A stretch of 64,000 bases of DNA from Blastococcus tunisiensis (GCF_900112815.1 NZ_FOND01000003.1:62001-126000), one strand, 5' to 3'. Numbered from the stretch's first letter, positions 28,566 through 38,740 are shown. Notes: generated by a model not told the origin, from the sequence alone. Made by a program: numbers and translations.

Positions 28566-29210
28566 TCAGCCCCGCAGGTAGGCGAGGGTGGCCATCACGC
28601 GGCGGTGCTGGTCCTCGTCCTGGGCGAGGCCGAGCTTGGCGAAGATGTGCTGGGTGTGCTTCTCCACCGCTCCCGGCGTGACGACGAGGGCCCGGGCGAT
28701 CGCGCCGTTGGAGTGGCCCTCCGCGATCAGCCCCAGCACCTCCCGCTCCCGCGGGGTGAGCCGGCGCACCGGGTCGTCGGCCCGCCGGCGGGCGAACAGC
28801 TGGGCCACCACCTGCGGGTCCAGCACGGTGCCACCGCCGACGACGTCCTCCAGCGCCTCGAGGAAGGTGTCCACGTCGGCCACCCGGTCCTTGAGCAGGT
28901 AGCCCACCCCGCCGGCACCGTCGGCGAGCAGCTCGTCGGCGTAGGCCACCTCCACGTACTGGGACAGCACGAGCACCGCCGTCCCGGGTGCCTCCCGGCG
29001 CGCCTCGACCGCGGCCCGCAGGCCCTCGTCGGTGTGCGTCGGCGGCATCCGGACGTCGACGACGGCGACGTCCGGGCGGTGCTCGCGCACCGCCCGGACC
29101 AGCGAGGGGCCGTCGCCGACCGCGGCGACCACCTCCGTGCCGGCCTCCTCGAGCAGGCGGACCAGGCCCTCCCGGAGCAGCACCGAGTCGTCGGCGATCA
29201 CGACGCGCAC
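28566..29210 (-). CDS. NarL/LuxR-type response regulator
   Basis: The 214-residue protein starts at GTG 29210. The receiver domain has ADDS, the phosphoacceptor Asp in VVDVRMPP, and Lys in YLLKDRV. The C-terminal LuxR helix-turn-helix has LTPREREVLGLIAEGHSNGAIARALVV and VEKHTQHIFAKLGL. It overlaps the histidine kinase gene by 13 bp, so the pair is translationally coupled. Neighbouring genes facing away (lipoprotein and sigma factor) are possible targets. Confidence 0.94.
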   Translation of the reverse strand: MRVVIADDSVLLREGLVRLLEEAGTEVVAAVGDGPSLVRAVREHRPDVAVVDVRMPPTHTDEGLRAAVEARREAPGTAVLVLSQYVEVAYADELLADGAGGVGYLLKDRVADVDTFLEALEDVVGGGTVLDPQVVAQLFARRRADDPVRRLTPREREVLGLIAEGHSNGAIARALVVTPGAVEKHTQHIFAKLGLAQDEDQHRRVMATLAYLRG

Positions 29211-30511
29211 GGCAGCTCCGCGGTCATCCGGGTCGGGCCGCCGCGCGGGCTGTCCACGGCGAGCGTGCCGTCGACCGCCTGCAGCCGGTCGGCCAGGCCG
29301 GCCAGGCCGTGCCCGGGCGCGAGCACCGCGCCACCGACGCCGTCGTCCTCGACGACCACCCGCAGCCGGTCGCCGGTGCAGGTCACCTCGACCCGGCAGG
29401 TGGTGGCGTCGCTGTGCTTGGCGGCGTTGGCCAGCGCCTCGCTGACGACGAAGTAGGCGGTGTTCTCGGTGACCGGCGCGAGCCGCTCGCCCGGCAGGTC
29501 GACCGCGAGGTCCACCGGGACGGGGGACCGGGCGGCGACGGCGGCCAGCGCCGCGGCCAGCCCCCGGTCGGCCAGCACGGGCGGCGCGATGCCACGGGAG
29601 AGGGCGCGGAGGTCCTCGAGGGTCTCCCGGGCCAGGCCGGCCGCCTCGCCCAGTGCCGCGCGGGCGGCCTCGGGGTCGCGCTCCATCGTCCGCTGGGCAC
29701 GGGCGAGGTCCATGTTCAGCCGCACCAGCTGCTGCTGGGGGCCGTCGTGGATGTCGCGCTCGAGCCGGCGCAGTGCCACGGCCTCGGCGGCGACCGCGGC
29801 GTCCCGGCCCTGGGACAGCCGGCCAAGCTCGGCCTGGGTGGCCGCCCGGGAGGTGAGCAGGACGCGTCCGAGGGACGCCTGCAGCAGCGCGACGCCACGG
29901 ACGGCGAACGGCAGGGCGGCGGCGAAGGCGACCCCGATCCCGGTGTAGAGCGCGATGCGGCTCCCGGCCGAGCTCTGCAGGCCGAGCAGCTCGAGCAGGT
30001 CGGTGTTGTCCGGGTCCCCCGAGGCGTCGGGCAGCGCCCAGTCCCAGGCGCCGTAGGTGAGGCCGCCCAGCGCGCCGGCCCAGAACGTGACCGCGACGAC
30101 GAAGGAGAGGACGGCGACGGGCAGCCGGAGCACCGCGTGCAGCGCGTCGAGCCAGGTCTGCGGGTCGCGCAGCGGGGTGACCGTCCGCCGGATCACACCG
30201 CCCTCCCCGGCGCGGTAGGCCGGGACCGGCACCGGGCGGCCGAGCACGGCGGGCAGCTGGGCGCGCTCCAGCGCGGCGAACCCGCGGGCGGCCAGGAGCG
30301 TGCCGGCCAGGACGGCGACGCCCGCCCAGATCACCAGCAGCCCGGCGCCGACGGCCAGGCCGGTGATGACCACCACGAAGGCGGCGATCGCGACGGGGAA
30401 ACCGACCAGGACGTAGCCGCTGTCGACGCCCAGCCGGCGCACGCGGGCGCGGAGGCCGGGGTGGGGCGCGGGCGCGGTGGTGGTCATCGGCGGGAGGACG
30501 GCGGTGCTCAT
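29198..30511 (-). CDS. Sensor histidine kinase (NarL-type partner, Sensor domain)
   Basis: The 437-residue membrane kinase starts at ATG 30511. About four hydrophobic segments occur in residues 30-215, including a Sensor-domain pattern (TPLRDPQTWLDALHAVLRLPVAV). The HisKA_3 box ERDIHDGPQQQLVRLNMDLARA carries the phosphorylated His. The ATPase end has NAAKHSDAT (N box) and VEDDGVGG and GHGLAGLADR (G boxes). It probably senses cell-envelope stress, by analogy with LiaS-like kinases; this is inference. Confidence 0.92.
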   Translation of the reverse strand: MSTAVLPPMTTTAPAPHPGLRARVRRLGVDSGYVLVGFPVAIAAFVVVITGLAVGAGLLVIWAGVAVLAGTLLAARGFAALERAQLPAVLGRPVPVPAYRAGEGGVIRRTVTPLRDPQTWLDALHAVLRLPVAVLSFVVAVTFWAGALGGLTYGAWDWALPDASGDPDNTDLLELLGLQSSAGSRIALYTGIGVAFAAALPFAVRGVALLQASLGRVLLTSRAATQAELGRLSQGRDAAVAAEAVALRRLERDIHDGPQQQLVRLNMDLARAQRTMERDPEAARAALGEAAGLARETLEDLRALSRGIAPPVLADRGLAAALAAVAARSPVPVDLAVDLPGERLAPVTENTAYFVVSEALANAAKHSDATTCRVEVTCTGDRLRVVVEDDGVGGAVLAPGHGLAGLADRLQAVDGTLAVDSPRGGPTRMTAELPCAS

Positions 30512-30724
30512 GCCGTCGAGCCTGCTGCCGGCGACGGCGCCGACCCATCCCGCTGGCTGGCCGGTCGGGGATCGGGCCGGCCCGACTGTCGCGTGCTCAT
30601 CTCGGCCGGGATGCTCCCGGCCGCGAGCGGCGGTGTCCAGCACCGACCCCCGGTAGGGTCGGCCGGGCTGGGTCTGCCGTCGTCGTCGTGCCCCTGCGCC
30701 ACCGGCGTGCCCGGCGGACGGAGG

Positions 30725-32431
30725 ATGCCCGTGCGCTCCCGCGCGCTGCCGATCGCCCTGACCGCCCTGCTCTTCACCGGTGCCTGCACCGGCTCCGGGG
30801 AGGGCGGGTCCGAGCCGGAGGAGCAGGTCGCGCAGGTCACCACCGCGGCGCCGGGGGAGCGGCTGACCCTCGTCGCGGACGAGGACCCGGTGGCCGCCGC
30901 GGTGAGCGCGAGCCGCACCTTCTTCGCCGTTGCCGGGGTGGCCGTCCTGGCCGCGGAGGACGACCGGGCCGGGATGCTGCTGGGTGCCTCGGCCGCCGTC
31001 GCGCTGGGTGTGCCGTTGCTGGTGGGTGCCGACGGGAACAGGGTGGAGGAGCCGGTCCTGGCCGAGCTGGACCGGCTCGGGACGACGACCGTGCTCGCCG
31101 TCGGGGACGCCGCGCCCGCGCCGGAGTCGGAGTCGGAGTCGGACTCGCCGTCGTCGTCCCCGTCGGAGGACGACGTCCAGGTCATCGGGGTGCCCGCCGA
31201 ACCGGGTGCGGTCGCCGAGCTGCTCGGCCGGGACCTCGCCGGGACGGAGCCGGTCGCCGAGGGCGCCGACGTGGCCGCGGTCGCGGCGCTGGACCCCGAC
31301 GACCCGGCCGCGCTCCTGCCCCAGGGCGGCGGACGGTCGGACGAGGACGGCGCGCGCGCCGCGGACGGCGAGCTCCCCGAGATCGAGGGCGGCGAGCCGC
31401 TGGCGAGCACCCTGGTGCTGGTCACCGGCGATCCTGCCGGGCTGGCCGGCACGGCCACGGCCCGCGCGGCCGGGGCCCGCGTGCTGGTCACCGACGGGGC
31501 CACCGATCCGCGCGCGTCGGAGGAGCTGATCAGCACCCTCGCCGAGGACGACGCCGAGCACGTGGTCGCGCTGGGGGCCGGCTTCGCCGCGGAGGACGGG
31601 CTGGACTGGAAGCTGGAGACGGCCGCCACCGGGACCCAGTTGCCCGGCGGCGGCCAGGTGCTCTTCCCGGGGAAGATGATGGTGGCGCTCTACGGCCACC
31701 CCGGCACCGGTGCGCTGGGCGTGATGGGGGAGCAGCCGGTGGAGGCGGCGATCGAGCGGGCGCGGGCGCACGCGGCCCCCTACCAGCCGCTGGTCGACGC
31801 CACGGTCGTGCCGGCCTTCGAGATCATCGCGACGGTCGCCTCGGCCTTCGCGGGGCCGGACGGCAACTACTCCAACGAGACCGACATCGCCGAGATCCGG
31901 CCGTGGGTCGAGGCGGCGGGAGCGGCCGGGCTCTACGTCGTCCTGGACCTGCAGCCGGGCCGCACCGACTTCGTCACCCAGGCCGAGCTGTACCGCCCGC
32001 TCCTGGAACTGCCGTACGTGGGGCTGGCCCTCGACCCGGAGTGGCGGCTCGGGCCCAACGACGTGCACCTGGTCCGGATCGGCTCGGTGGCGATCGAGGA
32101 GGTCAACGCGGTGGTGGCCTGGCTGGCGGACCTGACGCGGGAGAACGCGCTGCCGCAGAAGCTGCTGGTCCTGCACCAGTTCCGGATCGACATGCTGCCC
32201 GGTCTCGAGCGGCTGGACATGGGCCGTGACGAGCTGGCGATCCTGATCCACGCCGACGGGCAGGGGCCGCAGGGCTCCAAGCAGGCGACCTGGCAGGCGC
32301 TCCAGGGCAACGCTCCCGAGGGGGTGTACTGGGGCTGGAAGAACTTCTACGACGAGGACGTCCCGATGCTCACCCCGGAGCAGACGATCGCCCAGGTCAG
32401 CCCGCTCCCGGAGCTGGTGACCTACCAGTAG
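30725..32431 (+). CDS. Lipoprotein with cell-wall-binding-repeat-2-like and C-terminal barrel-like domain
   Basis: The 568-residue protein starts at ATG 30725. LPIALTALLFTGAC is a clear type II signal with lipobox Cys at about residue 19. Residues about 70-300 contain repeats of the type LAELDRLGTTTVLAVGD and AGARVLVTDGATDPR, similar to the cell-wall-binding repeat 2 fold, split by an acidic Ser/Glu/Asp linker. The C-terminal 250 residues (LYGHPGTGALGVMGEQPVE, YVVLDLQPGRTDF, LALDPEWRLGPN, WGWKNFYDED) look like a sugar-hydrolase-like barrel with acidic residues. I cannot name an activity. It diverges from the two-component operon and precedes the sigma factor gene by 73 bp. Confidence 0.7.
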   Translation: MPVRSRALPIALTALLFTGACTGSGEGGSEPEEQVAQVTTAAPGERLTLVADEDPVAAAVSASRTFFAVAGVAVLAAEDDRAGMLLGASAAVALGVPLLVGADGNRVEEPVLAELDRLGTTTVLAVGDAAPAPESESESDSPSSSPSEDDVQVIGVPAEPGAVAELLGRDLAGTEPVAEGADVAAVAALDPDDPAALLPQGGGRSDEDGARAADGELPEIEGGEPLASTLVLVTGDPAGLAGTATARAAGARVLVTDGATDPRASEELISTLAEDDAEHVVALGAGFAAEDGLDWKLETAATGTQLPGGGQVLFPGKMMVALYGHPGTGALGVMGEQPVEAAIERARAHAAPYQPLVDATVVPAFEIIATVASAFAGPDGNYSNETDIAEIRPWVEAAGAAGLYVVLDLQPGRTDFVTQAELYRPLLELPYVGLALDPEWRLGPNDVHLVRIGSVAIEEVNAVVAWLADLTRENALPQKLLVLHQFRIDMLPGLERLDMGRDELAILIHADGQGPQGSKQATWQALQGNAPEGVYWGWKNFYDEDVPMLTPEQTIAQVSPLPELVTYQ

Positions 32432-32504
32432 GACGACGGCCCTCCCGGATTGTCGGTGTCCTGTGGTGTGCTGACCGGCACATCGACTTCGAGGGGTGGT
32501 CTCC

Positions 32505-33488
32505 GTGACCAGCGTGGCGATCGGCCCGGCGGATCAGCTCGATCCCCGTCTGCTCGAGCACCGGCGGGAGCTGACCGGCTACTGCTACCGGATGCTCGGT
32601 TCGTCCTTCGACGCCGAGGACGCGGTGCAGGAGACGATGGTGCGGGCCTGGCGCGGGCTGGCGGACTTCGAGGGCCGGTCGGCGCTGCGGTCGTGGCTCT
32701 ACCGGATCGCGACCAACGTCTGCCTCGACCAGCTGTCCGGCCGGCAGCGCCGCGCGCTGCCGATGGACCTGGCCGGCTCCCCGTTCCCGCCGGTGCAGGC
32801 CTCGCTCGCCGGGCGGCGCCCGGCCACGGCGTGGATCGAGCCGGTGCTCGACCGGCAGGTGCTGCCCGAGGACGGCGACCCGGCCGAGCAGGCGGTGGCC
32901 AGGGAGTCGATCCGGCTGGCCTTCGTCGCCGCGCTGCAGCACCTGCCACCGCGCCAGCGCGCCGTGCTGATCCTGCGCGAGGTGCTGCGGTGGAAGGCCG
33001 ACGAGGTGGCCGAGCTGCTCGACACGACGGTCGCCTCGGTCAACAGTGCGCTGCAGCGGGCACGGGCCACGCTGTCCGCCGCCGGCGGTGCGCCCGCACC
33101 CCGGCCGCTGGACGCCGACGACCGGGAGCTGCTGGCCCGCTACGTCGACGCGTTCGAGCGCTACGACATCGACGCGTTCGTGAAGCTGCTGCACGAGGAC
33201 GCCACCCAGCACATGCCGCCGTTCGAGATGTGGCTGAAGGGCCGCGACGACATCGGCGCCTGGATGCTCGGCCCGGGAGCGGCCTGCCGCGGCTCGGTGG
33301 TGGTGCCGATGAGCGCCAACGGCACGCCGGCGTTCGCGCAGTACAAGCCGCGCGAGGGGGGTGGTCGGGCACCGTGGGCTCTGCACGTGCTCGAGGTCGA
33401 CGGCGGCCGGATCGCCCACATCTCGAGCTTCCTCGACCTCGACAACGACCTGTTCCAGACGCTCGGTCTGCCGACGCTGGTCGACTGA
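32505..33488 (+). CDS. ECF sigma-70 factor with C-terminal SnoaL-like domain (SigG/SigJ-type)
   Basis: The 327-residue protein is preferred from GTG 32505 with GAGGGG 8 nt upstream; GTG 32496 is possible. Region 2 is at [27 protein letters not shown], with [14 protein letters not shown]. Region 4 is [41 protein letters not shown]. The last 110 residues form a SnoaL_2/NTF2-like pocket domain ([30 protein letters not shown]). Such fused sigma factors usually lack an anti-sigma partner, and the SnoaL domain controls activity. No anti-sigma gene is seen here. Confidence 0.92.
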   Translation: MTSVAIGPADQLDPRLLEHRRELTGYCYRMLGSSFDAEDAVQETMVRAWRGLADFEGRSALRSWLYRIATNVCLDQLSGRQRRALPMDLAGSPFPPVQASLAGRRPATAWIEPVLDRQVLPEDGDPAEQAVARESIRLAFVAALQHLPPRQRAVLILREVLRWKADEVAELLDTTVASVNSALQRARATLSAAGGAPAPRPLDADDRELLARYVDAFERYDIDAFVKLLHEDATQHMPPFEMWLKGRDDIGAWMLGPGAACRGSVVVPMSANGTPAFAQYKPREGGGRAPWALHVLEVDGGRIAHISSFLDLDNDLFQTLGLPTLVD

Positions 33489-33502
33489 CCCGCTGAGCGT
33501 CC

Positions 33503-35140
33503 CTACGCCCGACGGGCGCGGGTCCGGGGCGCGGCCGGGCGCCGCGGTGCCGGGAGCACTGCCGGCGCCTCGGGGCGGCCGAAGTGGTAGCCCTGGCCGA
33601 AGCGGGCGCCGAGCCGGCGCAGGGTCGCGGCCTGCTCGGCCGTCTCGATGCCCTCGGCGACGAGGGCGACGCCCATCTCCTCGGCGTAGCCGGCGATCGC
33701 GCGGGCGATCGCCCGGCAGGCCGGGTCGTGCTCGACGTCGCGGACGAACGCCACGTCCAACTTGATGATGTCGGGGGCCAGCTGGGTCAGATGCTGCAGG
33801 CTGGCGAAGCCGGCGCCGGTGTCGTCGATCGCGATCCGGAGCCCGCGCGCCCGCAGCCCGGCGAGTGCCTGGCGGAGCGTCGCGTAGTCCACCACCTCCT
33901 CGTGCTCGGTCAGTTCCACGACCAGGCGGCCGGGCGGGGTGCGGTCGAGCAGTGCGGCGGTCACGGGGTCGAGCAGCGTCGCGGGGGAGAAGTTGACCGA
34001 CAGGTACGTGTCGGCCGGGAGCAGGGGCAGCAGCGCCAGGGCGGACCGGGCGGCCTGCTGCTCGAGGTAGACCTGGAATCCCAGGTCGCGGCTCTGGCGG
34101 AACACCTGGTCGGGTGCCACCGCCGCCCCGTCCGTCGACCGGAAGCGGGACAGCGCCTCGAAGCCGACCACCCGGCCGCCGTCGAGCTCGACGATCGGCT
34201 GGACGACCATGCTGCGCCCGGGGCCGTCGACCAGCGCACCGAAGGCGGCCCGGTCGGCGTCGCTCCGGCGTGCCGACTGCTCCTCCTGGGCCAGGCTGTG
34301 CCCGATGAGACCGGCGATGACCGTGAGGGCCTCGATCTGCCCGTGGGTCGGCGAGCTGCCGCTGTCGGTGCCCAGGCCGCAGAGGGTGCCGTACACCGAG
34401 CCGTCCGGCCGGCGGACCGGGACACCGCAGTAGGCACCCACGCCCAGGTCCGCGGTGACGGGCATGGCGCCCAGGAGCGGATGTGCCGGCACGTCCGGGA
34501 CGGCCGCGGGGATGGTGCCGGCCAGGAGCAGCGTGCAGTACCCGTCGGCGGCGTCGATCGTGGTGCCGGGTGCCAGGTCGGGGCCGCCGTCGGCGTCCAC
34601 CGCCACGAAGGTCTGCCGGTCGCCCTCGATCCGGGAGAGGAAGGTGAGTGGCATCCCCAGGACGGCGCGTGCGGTGGCCAGCAGGCGGTGCACGACCGGG
34701 GAGTACCCGTCGTCGTGCCGCGGGTCGTCGTCGGCCCGGCGCTCGGTGAGCCCCAGGCCGTCGAGCAGGTCCTGACCGGCCCGGTGCTGCCGCAGCCGGG
34801 TGAGCACGGCGCCGGCCTGACGGCCGAGTGCCTCGGCGACGCTCCGCTGCCGGGGGGTGAAGGGCCGCGCCCCGGCGGGCCGGCCGAGGGTGAGCTCGCC
34901 GACGGCCTGCCCCTGGGCGGTGAGGGGGACGAGGAGAGCGGTCGTCCGCGCGCCGGGGCACTCGGTCAGCCCGCGGTCGGTGTGCAGCGAGACGGCGCCG
35001 TCCGGACCGGTCAGGTGCCCGGCGGCCACGGGGGCGGCGCAGAGCGCCTGGGCCACCTCGAGGGTGCGCGACAGGACGACGTCCTCGGTCTCCGCCTCCG
35101 CGATCGAGGTGACCTCCGCGATGGCCGCTGCAATCCTCAC
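33503..35140 (-). CDS. GAF-GAF-EAL cyclic-di-GMP phosphodiesterase
   Basis: The 545-residue soluble protein is taken from GTG 35140; the start is weakly supported and the open frame extends upstream. Two GAF-like sensor regions (residues about 15-110 and 130-290, the second with [10 protein letters not shown] and [23 protein letters not shown]) precede an EAL domain. The catalytic set is complete: [47 protein letters not shown] and LVAEGIE. There is no GGDEF domain. It should hydrolyse cyclic-di-GMP in response to a small ligand or redox cue. It converges with the sigma factor gene with 14 bp between stops. Confidence 0.9.
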   Translation of the reverse strand: MRIAAAIAEVTSIAEAETEDVVLSRTLEVAQALCAAPVAAGHLTGPDGAVSLHTDRGLTECPGARTTALLVPLTAQGQAVGELTLGRPAGARPFTPRQRSVAEALGRQAGAVLTRLRQHRAGQDLLDGLGLTERRADDDPRHDDGYSPVVHRLLATARAVLGMPLTFLSRIEGDRQTFVAVDADGGPDLAPGTTIDAADGYCTLLLAGTIPAAVPDVPAHPLLGAMPVTADLGVGAYCGVPVRRPDGSVYGTLCGLGTDSGSSPTHGQIEALTVIAGLIGHSLAQEEQSARRSDADRAAFGALVDGPGRSMVVQPIVELDGGRVVGFEALSRFRSTDGAAVAPDQVFRQSRDLGFQVYLEQQAARSALALLPLLPADTYLSVNFSPATLLDPVTAALLDRTPPGRLVVELTEHEEVVDYATLRQALAGLRARGLRIAIDDTGAGFASLQHLTQLAPDIIKLDVAFVRDVEHDPACRAIARAIAGYAEEMGVALVAEGIETAEQAATLRRLGARFGQGYHFGRPEAPAVLPAPRRPAAPRTRARRA

Positions 35141-35314
35141 GCACCGGTCATCGACCGGGGGCGGCAGCGGCTGCAGCCCACCGGCACGGACTCGCCCCTT
35201 GGGGGGAGGGAGAGGGGGGTGCCGCGTGTACGCCGCCGACCGCCGGTCCAGGGGCCGATGACTCGCGGTGCCCCGGCCGGTCCTAGCAGGAGGACCTTCG
35301 AGAGGGGACTTCCG

Positions 35315-35692
35315 ATGCTCAGCGACAGCCCTGCCTTCAGCGGCTTCTCCGTGGACGACGCCGACGCCGCCCGCCACTTCTACCAGGAGACCCTCGGCCT
35401 GCGGGTCACCGACGAGGCCATGGACGGCATCCTCCGCCTCCACCTCGGCGGGGGGACCAGCGTGCTGGTCTACGCCAAGCCCGACCACGTGCCGGCGACC
35501 TTCACGGTGCTCAACTTCCCGGTGCCCGACATCGAGAAGGCCGTCGACGAGCTGGCCGCCCGCGGGGTCCGCTTCCAGCGCTACGAGTACCCGCCCACCG
35601 ACGAGAAGGGCATCATGCGCGCCGGTGGCCCGCTGATCGCCTGGTTCACCGACCCGGCCGGCAACGTCCTCTCGGTGATGCAGGAGGGCTGA
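35315..35692 (+). CDS. VOC family (glyoxalase/bleomycin-resistance fold) protein
   Basis: The 125-residue protein starts at ATG 35315 with AGAGGGG upstream. A single VOC module is visible: [61 protein letters not shown] and [14 protein letters not shown]. The fold usually binds a divalent metal or a ligand. It is unlikely to be the missing ring-cleavage dioxygenase of the 37-41 kb genes because it is short and single-domain. The 174 bp upstream hold no other feature. Confidence 0.85.
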   Translation: MLSDSPAFSGFSVDDADAARHFYQETLGLRVTDEAMDGILRLHLGGGTSVLVYAKPDHVPATFTVLNFPVPDIEKAVDELAARGVRFQRYEYPPTDEKGIMRAGGPLIAWFTDPAGNVLSVMQEG

Positions 35693-35777
35693 CCGGCCGG
35701 GTCGGCGGCCGCCCGAGGGCTCCGGATCGGGTCCCAGGGCCCTCGTGGCCGGGGCCGGCACCCGCCACGATCGCCGG

Positions 35778-36617
35778 GTGCGCAGCTGGGTCCGCGACCA
35801 CGCCGTCCTGACCTACGCCCTGCTGGCCTACGGGTCGTCGTGGGCGTGGTGGGTGCCGATGCTCGTGCGTGGCGACGTCGTCCGGCGGGGTGACGGGTGG
35901 CCCACCCACCTGCCCGGACTGCTGGGGCCGGCCGTCGCCGCCGTGGTCGTGACGGTGGTGATCGAGGGGCGCCCCGGGGTCGCCGAACTCGGCGCGCGGG
36001 TGGTGCGGTGGCGGGTCGGCTGGTCCTGGTGGCTGCTGGTCGCCGGCACGGCCGCGCTCGCCCTCCTCGGGCTCGTCGTCCCGTTGCTCACGGGGGACGA
36101 CATCCCGGGGCTGCAGGCGTTCTCGCGCTATTCCGGAATGGGCGAGCTCGGGCTCGCCGGGATGCTCGTCGTCGCCTTCGTCGTCAACGGTCTCGGCGAG
36201 GAGACGGGCTGGCGAGGGTTCGCCGTCGAGAGGCTGCTGGCCCGGCGCGGGCTCACCGCGACCGCTGTGGTCGTCGGCGCGCTGTGGGCGGGCTGGCACC
36301 TCCCGCTGTTCTGGATCAACGACTCGTTCCGGTCGTTCGGCGCGCTCGGGATCCTGGGCTGGACGATCGGCCTCGCCGCGGGATCGGTGGTGCTGACCTG
36401 GATCTACCGCGGAGCCGGGCACAGCGTGCTGCTGGCGGCGGCGTGGCACACGGCCTTCAACCTGACGTCGGCCACCGAGGCCACCGGGGATGTCGTCCCC
36501 GCGATCAGCAGCACACTGGTCATCGTCGTGGCGGTCGCGGTCGTGCGGCGTGATCGAGGCCGGACGCGGCGGTCCGATCGGACGCCGCACGGAGGGAGGA
36601 CCTCGCGCCGCGGCTAA
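35778..36617 (+). CDS. CPBP-family intramembrane metalloprotease
   Basis: The 279-residue membrane protein (GTG 35778) has about seven hydrophobic segments. The motifs of the Rce1/CPBP fold are present: EETGWRGFAVERLL (Glu-Glu-x3-Arg), WHLPLFW and the HTAFN motif. Members are prenyl-protein-like peptidases or immunity proteins. Its substrate is unknown. It is followed 11 bp later by the K+ channel gene. Confidence 0.85.
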   Translation: MRSWVRDHAVLTYALLAYGSSWAWWVPMLVRGDVVRRGDGWPTHLPGLLGPAVAAVVVTVVIEGRPGVAELGARVVRWRVGWSWWLLVAGTAALALLGLVVPLLTGDDIPGLQAFSRYSGMGELGLAGMLVVAFVVNGLGEETGWRGFAVERLLARRGLTATAVVVGALWAGWHLPLFWINDSFRSFGALGILGWTIGLAAGSVVLTWIYRGAGHSVLLAAAWHTAFNLTSATEATGDVVPAISSTLVIVVAVAVVRRDRGRTRRSDRTPHGGRTSRRG

Positions 36618-36628
36618 CGTGCGGCGTC

Positions 36629-37414
36629 ATGTCCCACCCCCTTCCGACGGAGCATCGCCGCGAGCGGTGGGAGCGCGCCGCGGAGTGGCCGCTGACTCTC
36701 GCCGCGCTGGTCTTCCTCGCCGCCTACGCCTGGCCGATCCTCGACCAGGACCTGGCGGCCCCCTGGCCGCGGGTCTGCCAGGCGGCCACGTGGGTGGCGT
36801 GGAGCGCGTTCGCCGTCGACTACGCCGCCCGCCTCGCCCTGTCCCGACGGCGCTGGGCGTTCGTCCGGTCCCACCTGTTCGACCTGGCGGTCGTCGTGCT
36901 GCCGCTGCTGCGACCGCTCCGGCTGCTGCGCCTGGTCACGTTGCTGACCGTGCTCAACCGGCACGCCGGGCAGTCGCTGCGCGGCCGGGTGATCGTCTAC
37001 GTCTGCGGGGCGACGTCGCTGATCATCTTCGTCGCCGCGCTGGCCCTGCTCGATGCCGAGGGCGATCACCCCGACGCCAATGTCGACGGCTTCGGTGACT
37101 CCCTGTGGTGGGCGTTCGCGACCGTCACGACGGTCGGCTACGGCGACCGGTACCCGGTGACGACGGAGGGCCGGGTGATCGCCGCGGGCCTGATGCTGGC
37201 CGGCATCGCGCTGCTGGGCGTGGTGACCGCGACCTTCGCCTCGTGGCTGGTCGAGCGGGTGCAGGAGGTCGGCGAGGAGAGCCAGACGGCCACCCGCCGC
37301 GACGTCCGTGCCCTGATGCAGGAGGTGACCGCGCTGCGGGCCGAGCTGTCGGCGAGACCGCGGGAGGCCCCCGCCGGGGTCGACGGGAACGGTGCTGCCG
37401 GCCGCAGCGGCTGA
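36629..37414 (+). CDS. Voltage-gated-like K+ channel, single pore
   Basis: The 261-residue protein has about six membrane segments. Segment 4 has regularly spaced arginines (RPLRLLRLVTLLTVLNRH), and a pore loop carries the K+ selectivity filter TVTTVGYGDRYPVTTEGR. A C-terminal coiled-coil-like stretch (VTALRAELSAR) could tetramerise it. No RCK domain is present. ATG 36629 is supported by its position 11 bp after the CPBP stop. Confidence 0.92.
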   Translation: MSHPLPTEHRRERWERAAEWPLTLAALVFLAAYAWPILDQDLAAPWPRVCQAATWVAWSAFAVDYAARLALSRRRWAFVRSHLFDLAVVVLPLLRPLRLLRLVTLLTVLNRHAGQSLRGRVIVYVCGATSLIIFVAALALLDAEGDHPDANVDGFGDSLWWAFATVTTVGYGDRYPVTTEGRVIAAGLMLAGIALLGVVTATFASWLVERVQEVGEESQTATRRDVRALMQEVTALRAELSARPREAPAGVDGNGAAGRSG

Positions 37415-37523
37415 CCGGCGCGGGTCCCCGCCTCGTCCGCTGCGGCGGCCGGGTGCGCACCGCACCATGGTGGGAACCACGGCCGGGGACTCGGCCGGGT
37501 CCGCACGTCGCGAGGAGCCCGTT

Positions 37524-38630
37524 GTGCGCATCACCGCCGCCGTCGTCGAAGAGCTGCACGGTCCCTTCGTGGTCCGACCCGTCGAGCTGGAGGACCCGGG
37601 GCCCGGTGACGTGCTGGTCAGGATCGCGGCGACCGGCTACTGCCACACCGACGGGATCGCCCGCGACGGCGACCTGCCGTTCCCGCTGCCCGGCGTCCTG
37701 GGGCACGAGGGTGCCGGCACGGTGGTCGCGGTGGGGGAGGGCGTCACCGGCGTCCGCGAGGGTCAGGACGTCGTCCTCGGCTGGCCGTACTGCGGGCGGT
37801 GCCGCAACTGCCTGGCCGGTGAGCCGCGCTACTGCCTGGACCTGGGGGAGCTCGTCGGCGCGGGCCAGCGCCCCGGAGGTCGCGGCTCGGCGCTGCGGAC
37901 CCCCGACGGGGGCCCGCTGGGCAGCCACTTCTTCGGCCAGTCGTCGTTCGCCACGTACGCGATGACCTCGGCGTCCTCGCTCGTGCCCGTCCCGGCAGGG
38001 CTGCCGGTCGAGCTGATGGGGCCGCTGGCCTGCGGGCTGGCCACCGGCGCCGGCGCCGTGTTCAACACCCTGCGCCCGGAGCCCGGCTCGTCGATCGTCG
38101 TCTACGGCGCCGGCACCGTGGGGCTGGCCGCGGTGATGGCCGCCCGGTGCTCGCCGGCCACGACCATCATCGCCGTCGACCGGCACGCCGCCCGGCTCCG
38201 GCTCGCGGCCGACCTGGGCGCCACCCACACGATCGACGCCACGGACACCGATCCGGTCGGCGCGGTCAACGACATCTGCGGTGGCCCGGCCGACGCCGCG
38301 CTGGACTGCACCGGCGTCGTCTCCGTGCTGCGACAGGCGATCGACTCGGTGGGCATGCTCGGGACCGCGCTGCTCATCGGTGGCGCGCCGGCGGGGGCGG
38401 AGTTCAGCGCCGATCACCTGAGCACGCTGTGGGGCAAGACCATCCGGGGCACCCTCGGGGGCAGCGGCCAGGGGCAGGCGCTGATCACGTCCCTGATGGA
38501 TCTGCACACCCAGGGGCGGTTCCCGTTCGACCGGCTGGTCCAGTTCTTCGCGCTGGAGGACATCGCCGACGCCGTCGAGGCCTCGCACAGCGGTGCGGTC
38601 GTCAAGCCCGTCATCCGCATGCCGCACTGA
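37524..38630 (+). CDS. Zinc alcohol dehydrogenase, aryl-alcohol type
   Basis: The 368-residue medium-chain dehydrogenase starts at GTG 37524 with AGGAG 7 nt upstream. Catalytic zinc ligands lie in ATGYCHTDG and LGHEGAGTVV, and structural zinc cysteines in CGRCRNCLAGEPRYC. The NAD site is YGAGTVGLAAV. Overall resemblance is to aryl- and benzyl-alcohol dehydrogenases. It stands just upstream of an aromatic hydroxylase and a maleylacetate reductase and ends about 110 bp before the hydroxylase gene, which has its own promoter. Confidence 0.88.
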   Translation: MRITAAVVEELHGPFVVRPVELEDPGPGDVLVRIAATGYCHTDGIARDGDLPFPLPGVLGHEGAGTVVAVGEGVTGVREGQDVVLGWPYCGRCRNCLAGEPRYCLDLGELVGAGQRPGGRGSALRTPDGGPLGSHFFGQSSFATYAMTSASSLVPVPAGLPVELMGPLACGLATGAGAVFNTLRPEPGSSIVVYGAGTVGLAAVMAARCSPATTIIAVDRHAARLRLAADLGATHTIDATDTDPVGAVNDICGGPADAALDCTGVVSVLRQAIDSVGMLGTALLIGGAPAGAEFSADHLSTLWGKTIRGTLGGSGQGQALITSLMDLHTQGRFPFDRLVQFFALEDIADAVEASHSGAVVKPVIRMPH

Positions 38631-38661
38631 CGGCCGCGGCGAACGGGCCGATATGTGGCCC

Positions 38662-38690
38662 TTGACACAATTGCGAGTTACCCGTCGAAT
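38662..38690 (+). promoter_or_regulatory. Promoter for the flavin hydroxylase operon
   Basis: TTGACA (38662-38667) and TCGAAT (38685-38690) are spaced by 17 bp, 50 bp before the ATG at 38741. The -35 is perfect, the -10 keeps four of six consensus bases. Confidence 0.6.
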
Positions 38691-38740
38691 GAGCCTGCCC
38701 GCTGTGCGGACGGTCGTCCGCGCCACTCGAAGGGACCTCG

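Noticed and set aside
35315-35692. Extradiol ring-cleavage dioxygenase for the aromatic set
   Set aside because: Single short VOC domain, separate location with its own ribosome site and no metal-triad pattern of extradiol enzymes.
33584-35692. A 702-codon plus-strand ORF leading into the VOC gene
   Set aside because: It is antisense to the EAL protein; the VOC protein has a good start at ATG 35315.
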